A DNA stretch of 64,000 nt from Zygaena filipendulae (taxonomy: Eukaryota > Arthropoda > Insecta > Lepidoptera > Zygaenidae): NCBI GenBank assembly GCA_907165275.2, contig OU015674.1:3967001-4031000 (forward strand). Direction: 5' to 3'. Shown here one piece after another: positions 54,881 through 63,486 of the stretch. Position 1 is the stretch's first letter. The number at the start of each line of letters is the position of its first letter. Both the position numbers and the translations under genes were made by a program. The notes beneath the pieces are model-generated. The model was not told the DNA's origin, did not search any database, and worked only from the letters and a program-made list of their open reading frames with translations.

Positions 54881-56304
54881 CCAAGTGAGACTGCCGAAAC
54901 ACAGTATTTACTTTTTTTCCATTCTCGCCCCGTAAACTAAAAAAGATTGCTCTCTCTTATAGCTTTTAGACATAGTCGATCGACTGTGTGGATTTGTAGA
55001 CTGTGGAATTTTCATGCAAATCATTTGAGTGTTTTCGCTTCAAACCCATTGAAATTGTCTCACGTAGCGATAGTGGGGGTCACGGGCCTATATATTGCTC
55101 AGATGTTTTACGCAAGAGAACGTAAATCTGTTATATTAAAGGTTTAAACTGTCATTATTTTTAACATATTAGTATAATATGAAAATAAAAATAGTTGTAT
55201 CTGGTGGATGGAGGTAGGTAGCGTCATGGAGTCGTCACTGTTCATTAGAGCAGATTAAATGGAGCCCGCAGCCTGCAGAATGTAGGTATCTAATACTTAG
55301 TTACTAGAGTAAGTATAGATCACAAACTACTTAGAGATACTACCGTATGTATAGATACGCTTGGGCACTCTCGAGAAAAGATCATGTAGGTATGACAAAT
55401 AAAACTGAATTCAATAGAAAACTTATGTCTCACCACCTTTATAAATGTAGAATATGAAAATAAAAAGGGAGATCACAAAAATTGATGCATAATATTATAA
55501 TTGTTATTATACACATATTATAATATTTGTCTGTTAACTTTTCACTACTAAACCGCTTATCAGAATACGGTAAAACGCAAGATATTATCCCCGAACAAAG
55601 GGTTGCCAAAGGGAATCACGAAACTCCCGCAGGCGAAGCTATCAGGAACTCAAAATAAACTATACTCGATTAAAAAAACTAAATTACTTAGGTATAGGTA
55701 CTTTATGTTCGAGTAAACAAAACGAAAGAATAAGCTAATTTCTATATATATAAAACGGGTTGTTTATTTTTACCAGAAAAGGCCGAATTTAAATGAAATC
55801 AACAAACAAGTATAGATATATTTAGCTCATAAACATTATGATGTCTATCGATTAGAAATAAAATCAATTTGATTATTTAACTTGTCACTAATCGCTCCTA
55901 AGACCTTTTATATCGATTATATTGCCATCATATTTGGTAATGGAAACAATTTTAATGCTTGAATTTCGGCAGCGCTTTTAATTCACCACCATTAATAATA
56001 ATGCTACCGATTTTTTAATATAAAAAAACCCTCAATAAAATTAATTGGGGAAAAAATATTGGATTTACGGATTGGAGGTAAAATTTTACTGAGAATTTGA
56101 TAAATCCAATGTTTACCATGTTATGAATACTAGGTAGGTAATATTTATGTACTTAATAATCATTTCCATGCCCCTCGATGTTGCCGCTTAATCAAAGAAG
56201 AAATGACCGAATATAAACGAACTGGGTTGGGTTAGTTCGCAATAACTTTGATAGGGTTTGCATTAAGATTATAGTTGAACATTTTTGATACCTATATATA
56301 TAGT
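54881..56304. other. Unassigned DNA
   Basis: A 66-residue plus-strand frame at 54947-55147 ends VGVTGLYIAQMFYARERKS. It has one short hydrophobic segment but no recognisable domain. CTTATCAGAATACGGTAAAAC and ACTCCCGCAGGCGAAGC near 55555-55640 may be a very decayed Helitron. Confidence 0.25.
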
Positions 56305-56378
56305 GATCATACTCATCGTCATCATAATATCAGCCGTGTAACGTTGACCGGTGGGCAGAGGACTCCCCAAGGATCTCC
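56305..56378 (+). repeat. Old interspersed repeat fragment
   Basis: CATCGTCATCATAATATCAG, TAACGTTGACCGGTGGGCAG and ACTCCCCAAGGATCTCCACA. I recall this order from widespread lepidopteran repeats (CATCATCAGCC...CTCCCCAAGG). Single, decayed copy. Confidence 0.35.
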
Positions 56379-57359
56379 ACAACGACTGGTACGTCGCTAT
56401 CACTACCCTTATCTCGTCGGTTCACCTTGAATGTGTGTGCCATCTCCAATTTGAGGAGTGTTGCCTCCTTGAGACGAGAACTCCTTGCACTAAAAACAAA
56501 AGTCTGTCCCACACTACGTTCTCTTTCACTGAACTACTTTACCTACCAATGAGTCATATTTCTTTTTTTTTCTTCTTTTCTTTCTTTACTGGGTCTGCCA
56601 GTATGTGGTCGCCACCCGACAACTTTTCTATACCAAGAAAAAATCCAATAAAAATGTAAAAAGTAAAAACCGGCCAGCTATTACAGAGGTCGTCAACAAG
56701 TAGTACATAGACACCTTTGGCGTAAAGTACCTACTGTTACAATATTGATCACTGGATCAGATAATATAGTAGGGTACTATACACTGGAAAAACTATGGAC
56801 TATAGACGTGCAGGAGAGAACGAACCAATGATGGAACAAAAGAATTTCGAACGAATGACCTATTTAATTTTTTATGATAAAAAATCAAATTAAACGGGAA
56901 CGGCCGTAATCGAAAGGATGGCAAAATTATACGATTAATGATATTAATGATTTGTCATTAAAACTTCGCGAGTTTTATGTCGACCCAACATTGGCAGTAA
57001 TTGCTTTTGGTTTCTGCGCCGTTTAACATTAGCTCGTATTTAAAACTGAATTGATATTTCAAAGTATTTCCTATGATCAAAATGTTTGCGATAATATCAA
57101 AGTGTTATTGTTTTTTCATGGCACCAATAATTTTATACATAGTGTATCTGTGGTAATAGTAACAAAGGCGTGTCAACAAGCGTCCTACTTTTGGATATTT
57201 CTAATTTACTTGCAAGTAGGTATACCTCCCTGAGTGAAGTGGCCATTAAATTTCAGCATTTTCACTCTTTTGTTGTTTTCCGCTGTAATGAAAGTCCCGT
57301 TGTATCTATTACACCACATTTTATGTTCAAGTAGACCTTAGGTTCACATTACTGCTATA
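56379..57359. other. Unassigned DNA
   Basis: TTTCTTTTTTTTTCTTCTTT at 56550 is simple sequence. No gene recognised. Confidence 0.35.
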
Positions 57360-57525
57360 TCTTCTATATTTTTAAAATTACAAAAAAAAAAAACAAAACC
57401 ATTTGATTTTTATTTTGTTTATTTGTTTGTAATGGATAAACTCAAAAACTACCTAACCGATTATAAAAAAAAAATCACTTATAGGAAATTACAGTGTTCC
57501 TGAGTGACATAAGATTGGATTTTTT
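57360..57525 (+). mobile_element. Helitron-like 5' half (ATGGATAAACTC module)
   Basis: ATTTGATTTTTATTTTGTTT, GTAATGGATAAACTCAAAAA, CCTAACCGATTATAAAAAAA and AGTGTTCCTGAGTGACATAA. It stops before the hairpin and is followed by a LINE tail, so the 3' half has been lost or replaced. Confidence 0.5.
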
Positions 57526-57527
57526 TG

Positions 57528-57592
57528 TTATTGTACTGTTTGTGGTGTTCAATAAAGTGTTTTTCATTTCAATTTCATTTCATAAGATAATT
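57528..57592 (+). mobile_element. LINE 3' end with ATTTC tail
   Basis: ACTGTTTGTGGTGTTCAATA, AAGTGTTTTTC and then ATTTCAATTTCATTTCA. Matches the reversed terminus at 50655. Confidence 0.5.
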
Positions 57593-57721
57593 ACTTTTTA
57601 TGCAGGAAATTGGTAAGTGCATAGGTACCTTTTTGGTTTTAATTACGCAATAGGTGTTAGATATTTTCTTTGAATCGTCTTCAATACCTTACAAGGAGTA
57701 AGTAAATAATAAATTAGCTTA

Positions 57722-57958
57722 CCGCCGCACTCAGAGTCGACTTTAATGATTACTTAGTTAAATATAGATTTTTAAAACAAAACTGCCGCAATCAGACAAG
57801 TTTAATAAATTAATGTTAATTGGCATTTAACTAATTAAGTTACATCTTATTAAATGCCAATTAACATTAATTTACTGAACGTCTCTGATTGCGGCAGTTT
57901 TGTTTTAAAAATCTATACTTAACTAAGTAATCATTAAAGTCCACTCTGAGTGCGGCGG
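57722..57958. mobile_element. Palindromic MITE, family P copy 3
   Basis: CCGCCGCACTCAGAGTCGAC to CCACTCTGAGTGCGGCGG with TTA at 57719-57721 and 57959-57961. Arms of about 115 bp pair almost base for base. It is the best preserved copy. Confidence 0.85.
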
Positions 57959-57961
57959 TTA

Positions 57962-58591
57962 GGTACCTATACAATTGATAGATACGAATATATTTGTCAA
58001 AAGTCGCGATATTCCGTTTTCGTTCAAACATTCTATAATTTTTTTATGAATAAGGAGAGGTAAAGAAGTTATTAGACTTTTAAACTGCAGTGTTGATATC
58101 ATCGCTAAACCTAACTAATGAGTCAACCTGTAACCTTTACTTATAATAATTTATCTTTAACAGGCACGAACACCACAGCAGTTTGGAAACGAAAATTATC
58201 GTACAATCTTGAGCTTTGATTCTGCAGCTTTAAGATTTAAATTGTGAAATGATGTTTTTACAACGTAGGTATACCTATAGTAATATTAAGAAGCACATTA
58301 TTGTTATTAACAGACGTTTTCGTAGCAACAAATCGTAATCTAAAGTTCAAATCGTCCATTTCTTGGCGTGTGCTTAATGAAGACGTCGCATTTACCGCAT
58401 AATGTGTCGATAATTCATTTTGTGTAACGTCCAATCGCCCACGTCGCTCCAAACGCCTACAAACGCCTTTTATACCCGACGTAGGTACCTTCCCAAATTA
58501 AATTTTTACTCGAAAGCTGCCTATACTAAGGTAAACTAACCTACCTGTAAAGTGTAAAGTACATCAGACATGTTCCACTATAATCAACTTA
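57962..58591. other. Unassigned DNA
   Basis: No supported gene or repeat. Confidence 0.35.
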
Positions 58592-58812
58592 CTAGTCGAT
58601 CCCCTTCGGTTTTACTAGCGTTAATTTCACAGTAGGTACCCGTGAAAATCCCGGGATAAAAAGTACCCCATGTCACTCACGAACACTGTAACTTAATATA
58701 AGAGAAAGGATTTTTAAAATCGGTTGAGTAGTTTTTGAGTTTATCCATTCCAACAAACAAACAAATACCTACTTATACAAAAAAAGTTCCTTTTCCCTTT
58801 TATAATATTACA
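58592..58812 (-). mobile_element. Helitron-like element (ATGGATAAACTC module)
   Basis: CTAGTCGATCCCCTTCGGTTT at the 3' end, GATAAAAAGTACCCCATGTC, CGAACACTGTAACTTAAT, TTGAGTAGTTTTTGAGTTTA with TCCATTCCAACAAACAAAC, and CTTTTATAATATTAC at the 5' end. Shares its 5' module with 17880 and 57360, here joined to a full 3' end. Confidence 0.65.
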
Positions 58813-59192
58813 ATAAGTATTAATACAACTTGTAAAATTATTATTAAGGGCCAATTTACCAAAACAAAACCAAACTGCTCCTACATCTTTAAGGCTCTCG
58901 ACTCATATACCAGTTCTCGGCATTTAGTTTCCAGATATACGAGGTTTTGTAAAGTTGGGTGAAAAAATTCCGTCCACGATTTTAATTGATTATTAATAAA
59001 TGCTCAATTTTCTACAATTTCATATATCTTAATCTAAAATAATATATAAACATCTATGTAGTTGTAGTTATTGTAGTTATAGTAACAATCAAGTAAAAGT
59101 GTGTGTGTGTTTTTTTTTCACTCGAACTTTTATAATGCTTTTTCTCAATTAAAGCTTTTTCAGAAGTTAATTTTAACCGTTTATGACAAATC
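58813..59192. other. Unassigned DNA
   Basis: GTGTGTGTGTTTTTTTTTCAC at about 59100 is simple sequence. No gene recognised. Confidence 0.35.
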
Positions 59193-59195
59193 TTA

Positions 59196-59403
59196 CCGCC
59201 GCACTCAGAGTTGACTTTAATAGGTTTTTAAAAACAAAACTGCCGCAATCAGACAAGTTTAATAAATTAATGTTAATTGGCATTTAACTAATTAAATTAC
59301 ATCTCATTAAATGCCAATTAACATTAATTTACTGAACGTCTCTGATTGCGGCAGTTTTGTTGTAAAACTAAGTAATCATTAAAGTCGACTCTGAGTGCGG
59401 TCG
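59196..59403. mobile_element. Palindromic MITE, family P copy 4
   Basis: CCGCCGCACTCAGAGTTGAC to GTCGACTCTGAGTGCGGTCG with TTA at 59193-59195 and 59404-59406. Each arm has lost a different part of the ACTTAGTTAAGTATAG stretch, so this copy is 208 bp. Confidence 0.8.
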
Positions 59404-59406
59404 TTA

Positions 59407-60016
59407 ATGTTCTTTGTTTGAAACTTATCGGTGTCGTATCGTAACCGTATCGTCGTCGTCATATATAAAACCTCACGCGACCTTAGTGGGTATTTAGGCG
59501 CTATAGTGCGCTGTAATTTGAACATGACTGTAATAGTGGCTTCTATTACAGCGACTAATAGGCACACCGCGGGCCAACTTCGATCTTAACGGATTAATGG
59601 ACACACCAATAAGTAAAGTTATATACCTATACCTTGTACCTATGTTTACATGTACGATATTTTAGTGTTGCCAGCTAATCGCCCAGCGGGTTTATCCGTA
59701 ATTCCTACCTTAGGTTAATATCCTTACTCTTCCCATCCCTGAGTCTTTAATGGGGAAAAATAATTGCAATTAATTGAAATTGCTACAATGTCAATTCGTT
59801 TTCTTGTACTTGTATAGGTGCTACAGGAATGCTATCTATGCTATATGCTATGCTATGCTAATATATGGAATCATGGTGACTATAGGCGAGGGTTCCGCAA
59901 GCATGTAATCCATTCAGAACGCTAAATTGTCTGTCCCCAGTTAGAATTGGCATGGTATACCTACTGGCTACTGGGGTAAGAAACTAAAAATTTGGTCCGT
60001 CAGTTTTATTTAGATA
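59407..60016. other. Unassigned DNA
   Basis: GTATCGTAACCGTATCGTCG near 59437 and a short GCTAT/CTATG-rich run at 59830-59860. No gene recognised. Confidence 0.35.
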
Positions 60017-60100
60017 CTAGTTGTTTCTCGCGGTTTCACCCGCGTTTTTTTTTTCAGGGTTCCTGCGGGAATTCCGGAATAAAAAGTACCCTATGCCCTT
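60017..60100 (-). mobile_element. Helitron-like element split by element X, 3' half
   Basis: CTAGTTGTTTCTCGCGGTTTC, GGTTCCTGCGGGAATTCCGG and AAAAAGTACCCTATGCCCTT. The copy continues at 61561 with CTTCTCTGTACCTCTGACAA. Together they restore the usual GTACCCTATGYCCTTCTCTG segment, so both parts are one interrupted copy. Confidence 0.8.
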
Positions 60101-60133
60101 TAGTACGGACCGCCAAGAGGGGATTTGTGGATT

Positions 60134-60427
60134 AGCTAAAGCGCGTCAGATGAACATAAGGGGGGTAACTTGCACCATGTTGAGTACCTCCACCAAATAT
60201 AGGCCCTCTACACTGGTGGGTGCGTCTAGAATAACCGATCAGATTAGTAAAAAAAAATCGATAACTCGAAATACTCGAGCGCGTCAGATTAAGATATGGT
60301 GGGTTAATTACATAGTGAGAAGTATGTATATGAATAATCTGACCATTTGAACGTGACGTAAAGGAGTTAGAGGATCACAAACTTGCAAAAAAAAAACGCA
60401 ACTTCGACATTCTCGAGCGCAGTTGAT
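60134..60427 (-). repeat. Element X left array, three motif copies
   Basis: On the minus strand, copies of ATCTGACGCGCTCGAGTA: exact at 60272-60289, variants near 60134-60151 (GCGCGTCAGAT core) and 60410-60427 (CTCGAGCGC core). Their GCGC cores start at 60141, 60279 and 60417, exactly 138 bp apart. After each motif (minus strand) a run of 8-11 T follows. Confidence 0.75.
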
Positions 60428-60725
60428 TTGTTTTTTATTTTAAAGTAAACGACTCAAGGATAGCGGGAAAAATATAATCTGCCGATTTTCATAAGCCGAA
60501 GAAACAAAAATCGTCTTCGAATCGAACGAGCAGCTGCAGTGAAACATGTACCTATTCATATCTCTGTCTTTCTTTCCCTTTTACTTTTTCTCTATCTCTC
60601 ACTCTCTCGCACCGTCCTCACACTACTTTCCGTCGCCATAACGTCATCACAGTATACCACGGCGCTAAACGTGTCAAATTATAACTTTTTTTGGTCGGTT
60701 AAAATACATATTAAAATAAGTTAAG

Positions 60726-61013
60726 GTAAGTATTACATCAAACTATAGGTTCACCTTTCACTTTAATGTAATTATATATATATTATATAATAAAGCTCAT
60801 CACAAAACAACGCGTTCATGTTATTATATGTAAAACGAAATGGCTTGTTTGTGCTTTAAAGTTAGTTTTGTGAATAATATTTTGTGAGCTTTTACATATT
60901 TCATAGAAATATAAAGTGTGTTTTTTTTGTGAACAAGAAATAGCTCATAAAGTTATTAAACTTACATCAGAAATAAAAAAAAATTAAAAATAAATCATAA
61001 TTTTTGTTTCTAG
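60726..61013 (+). other. Putative intron within element X
   Basis: Donor AAG|GTAAGTAT at 60725/60726 and acceptor TTTTTGTTTCTAG at 61001-61013 are both near consensus, giving a 288-bp A+T-rich intron. The upstream 60540-60720 is pyrimidine-rich with CTCTCACTCTCTCGCACC, recalling GAGA-type promoter or 5' UTR sequence. No long frame spans the junction, so any transcript may be non-coding. Confidence 0.35.
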
Positions 61014-61099
61014 CAGTCAGATTAATAATATCCCTCAAAATTATTGTCAGATTTTAAGCCAACATAACTTGGACTGCAAGCTGAACCTTCTGTAAAATA

Positions 61100-61527
61100 A
61101 TCTGACACGCTCGAGTATTTCAAAATTGAGATTTTTTTTTGCATTTTCAAAAATTCGCTACTACCTTGCGTCACCTCCAAATCGGCAGATTTTCGAAGGG
61201 GTGCATTTTTAAGGCTCACTTAACATCCCCTTTGAATATCTGACGCGCTCGAGTAAATGTTTTTTTTTTTCATTTTCTCCCCTTCCGGATGGCCACCCCC
61301 ACCACGCAAATGGGCAGATGAATATATTTTCGATATCAGAGACACCTTGGAGTATCTAAACTACAATATCTGACGCGCTCGAGTATTTCCATTTTACTAT
61401 TTTTTTTTACATTTTTGAAAGCCTGTAGAAGCTAAACCCACCGGTGAATGAAAAAATATCATATAACCTTATTTTGTTTATATCTCCTAATCTTCAAAAC
61501 CCAATAGGTCCCAACGACGCTCGAGTG
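61100..61527 (+). repeat. Element X right array, four motif copies
   Basis: ATCTGACACGCTCGAGTA at 61100, ATCTGACGCGCTCGAGTA at 61238 and at 61368, and a variant (GACGCTCGAGTG) aligned to 61510. Intervals are 138, 130 and 142 bp. Each is followed by a T-run and TTTTC. A second motif, CAAATSGGCAGAT, sits in the spacers at about 61178 and 61308, and a relative (AAATGGTCAGAT, minus strand) in the left array. Confidence 0.75.
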
Positions 61528-61560
61528 TCTCCCGAATTAGCATCGGTATCTCCCGTACTA

Positions 61561-61678
61561 CTTCTCTGTACCTCTGACAACGTGTGTACATAATTTTATG
61601 ATGATCGGTTGAGCCGTTAAGGCGTAAAAGCGTAACAGACAGACAGAGTCACTTTCACATTTATAATTTTAGTAGGGA
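61561..61678 (-). mobile_element. Helitron-like element split by element X, 5' half
   Basis: CTTCTCTGTACCTCTGACAA, ATTTTATGATGATCGGTTGA, GCGTAACAGACAGACAGAGT and CATTTATAATTTTAGTAGGG complete the copy started at 60017. Confidence 0.8.
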
Positions 61679-61688
61679 CTAGAAATAG

Positions 61689-61909
61689 TAGGGATTTATC
61701 ACAAATAAATAATAGACACGTATATTTTGCTTTATCAAACCAATAAAAAAAAATACTTAAAGGGCATTAAAGTTTAGGAGTGTAAGCTCGTGACGTCATA
61801 GCCACGTATAAGTACTTACCTACGTATAACTGCAGTACCAATGCGTGACGTCATGCGACATTTCGACTACTTATATCTTCTTCTTCTCTTCTCTACTGTT
61901 CTTTTTTGA
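61689..61909 (+). mobile_element. Family C element (C7), left part
   Basis: GGGATTTATCACAAATAAAT, AATAGACACGTATATTTTGC, CTCGTGACGTCATAGCC, ATGCGTGACGTCATGCGACA and TTCGACTACTTATATC, reaching CTGTTCTTTTTTGA. Both octamers are intact. The sequence resumes at 62923 with TTACGTGATAG, as in uninterrupted copies (TTTTTTGTTTACGTAA). Confidence 0.7.
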
Positions 61910-62922
61910 CTAGGCGTTCCCCGCGTTTTCACCCGCGTTAGCTTCGGAGATTCCGCGGGTATTTCGAGATAAAATTACTTACTATACTATATTTGGACGC
62001 AGATAAGCATTACCATGTTAACCCACAAAATTAATTTATCTAATTAGAACGATTTATTGAGAGTTAGGGAACGTTTTTTAATTTAAAGTTTACCTTATTA
62101 CATTGTTTAACTATGTAACTAAATATTGAACATATTCAATTCCAATTTGTTGTTTTTAATGGCTCCACCGTTTTGACGATGATTCTGCCAATGTCACAGT
62201 TTGAAAAGTCACGGCATAGAATTGATTTGATTATCCGGTACCTACCGTTTTGTATGCGATATGTCGATGTAATTTTTGTCCTGCACGTGAAATTCTGTAA
62301 TGAGCATATAACAACACAGTAAGCTATTAGGCGGTTAGTAGGCTACAACATTTATAGAGAAGTACTTGAATAAAATAAAGATAAAAATACTTATATAGGG
62401 ATCTAAAGTGTTAATTTGTTAGTCGACAGAAATTTAACTAAGGGAATGATGGAAGAGGAGAACACCTGAGTAAGAAGAAAGTTTATATTGATTGGACGGG
62501 GGAAGTCAGGCGGGAGGAGATCATGTAAGGCGACAGACAATTTAGGACAGCTGAAAAATATGTGTTCCAAAGTGCCTTCGTCTAAAAATTTTGACAGAAA
62601 ATGGCGCTATAATTTACACGATTTACTCAAAAAATTTCCAGTGTGGGTTAACACACTATTGCTTATCTATGTTCATTTTACTCTACCCTATATTTTTTTC
62701 TGTACTTAGGTACCTATGCAAAATTTAATGTAGTTTCTTGATTCTTCCGCATTAATTTTAAAATTCCCGTGGGAATTCCGGAATGAAAGGTAGCCTATGT
62801 CCTTCTCTGTACCCCTGACAACGTGTATGCAAAATTTCGTGGTGATCGGTTGAGCCGTTTAGCCGTGAAACCGTAACAAATAAACAAACAACACACTTTC
62901 GCATTTATAATATTAGTAAGGA
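61910..62922 (-). mobile_element. Tail-duplicated Helitron-like element nested in family C
   Basis: CTAGGCGTTCCCCGCGTTTTC to ATAATATTAGTAAGGA, inserted exactly between A and T of the family C sequence. It shares the double-block order of 23054-23386: GTTAGCTTCGGAGATTCCGC, ATGCAAAATTTAATGTAGTT, then ATTCCCGTGGGAATTCCGG and the standard body. Family D (61994-62675) is inserted in its first block; without it the Helitron is about 330 bp. Confidence 0.75.
61994..62675 (+). mobile_element. Family D element, long copy
   Basis: TGGACGCAGATAAGCATTAC, CATGTTAACCCAC at the left; GTGTGGGTTAACACACTATT with GCTTATCTATGTTCA at the right. At 682 bp it includes about 350-400 bp (62155-62560) missing from copies at 8032 and 39564, so it may be closer to the ancestral form. 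That part (CGTTTTGACGATGATTCTGC, GGCGGGAGGAGATCATGTAA) has no recognisable transposase. Confidence 0.7.
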
Positions 62923-62998
62923 TTACGTGATAGAAAAAAAATACGTGTATTTATTAATCTACACGTAACACGACGGACTAAAAACCAAAATTTAGTTA
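62923..62998 (+). mobile_element. Family C element (C7), right part
   Basis: TTACGTGATAGAAAAAAAATAC, TTATTAATCTACACGTAACA and ACGACGGACTAAAAACCAAA: the remaining end of the copy split by the Helitron. Confidence 0.65.
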
Positions 62999-63287
62999 AC
63001 TAGCCTATTGTGCTTGTACCTACTTACCTACTAAGAATGTCTTTGCCTACTACGTTACCCTTGAACGCGCTTTTAAAGCTACCCACAAATATTGGTGTAG
63101 CTTTTAAGAGCCTCTTACGCGCGATTCATAAATAACTATTTGTATTAAAAAGGAAACAATATTAACAGGTAATGTATTATAATATATTGTAGGGACAAAA
63201 CCTAAACCGGTTATTTTAATGGAATAGTAGACCTGAATATTCGGCGAATTAGCGGGACACCCGGGGATTCCGAAATTCCCGCGGAAA
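62999..63287. other. Unassigned DNA, small Helitron scrap at its end
   Basis: GGATTCCGAAATTCCCGCGG at 63265-63285 is a scrap of a Helitron hairpin region directly before the complete copy. No gene recognised. Confidence 0.3.
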
Positions 63288-63486
63288 TCCTACTAATATT
63301 ATAAATGTGAAAGTGTGGACGTTTGGATGTTTGTTACTCAATCACGCAAAAACGGCTCAATGGATTTGCATGAAATTTGGCATGCACGTTATCAGAGGTA
63401 CAGAGAAGGACATAGGGTACTGTTTATCCCGGAATTCCCGCGGGAACTCCGAAATTACCACGGGTGAAACCGCGGGCCACAGCTAG
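63288..63486 (+). mobile_element. Complete Helitron-like element (reference copy)
   Basis: It starts TCCTACTAATATTATAAATG after A and ends CGCGGGCCACAGCTAG before T, 199 bp. Between these are GGACGTTTGGATGTTTGTTA, ACGCAAAAACGGCTCAATGG, GGTACAGAGAAGGACATAGG, GGAATTCCCGCGGGAACTCC and GGTGAAACCGCGG. The CCGCGG-arm hairpin is about ten bases before CTAG. All Helitron hallmarks are present. Confidence 0.85.

Larger units (their letters stand above)
60101..61560. mobile_element. Element X: 1.46-kb TIR element with inverted 138-bp-period arrays
   Basis: It begins TAGTACGGACCGCCAAGAG and ends CGGTATCTCCCGTACTA. The reverse complement of the right end begins TAGTACGGGAGATACC, so TAGTACGG is the terminal repeat. 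CTT lies directly outside both ends (60098-60100, 61561-61563) and occurs once at this point in intact Helitron copies, so this is a 3-bp target duplication. The interior has two arrays of an 18-bp motif in opposite orientations and a middle with consensus splice sites. No transposase was found, so it is presumably non-autonomous. Short TIR, 3-bp duplication and many subterminal motif copies are seen in CACTA-like and related groups, but the terminal bases do not match them. Class open. Confidence 0.75.

Noticed and set aside
54947..55147. Plus-strand frame of 66 codons with one hydrophobic stretch
   Set aside because: Too short and unlike any family I know; kept only as a note in the gap entry.
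60134..61527. Regularly spaced motif considered as a CRISPR array
   Set aside because: Spacing is about 138 bp, orientation reverses midway, the genome is eukaryotic and no cas genes exist. The array lies inside a transposon with defined ends.
62488..62709. Plus-strand frame of 73 codons
   Set aside because: It runs through the right end of the family D element into Helitron sequence. The VWVNTLLLIY string is the terminal repeat, also seen in the 39.6-kb copy.
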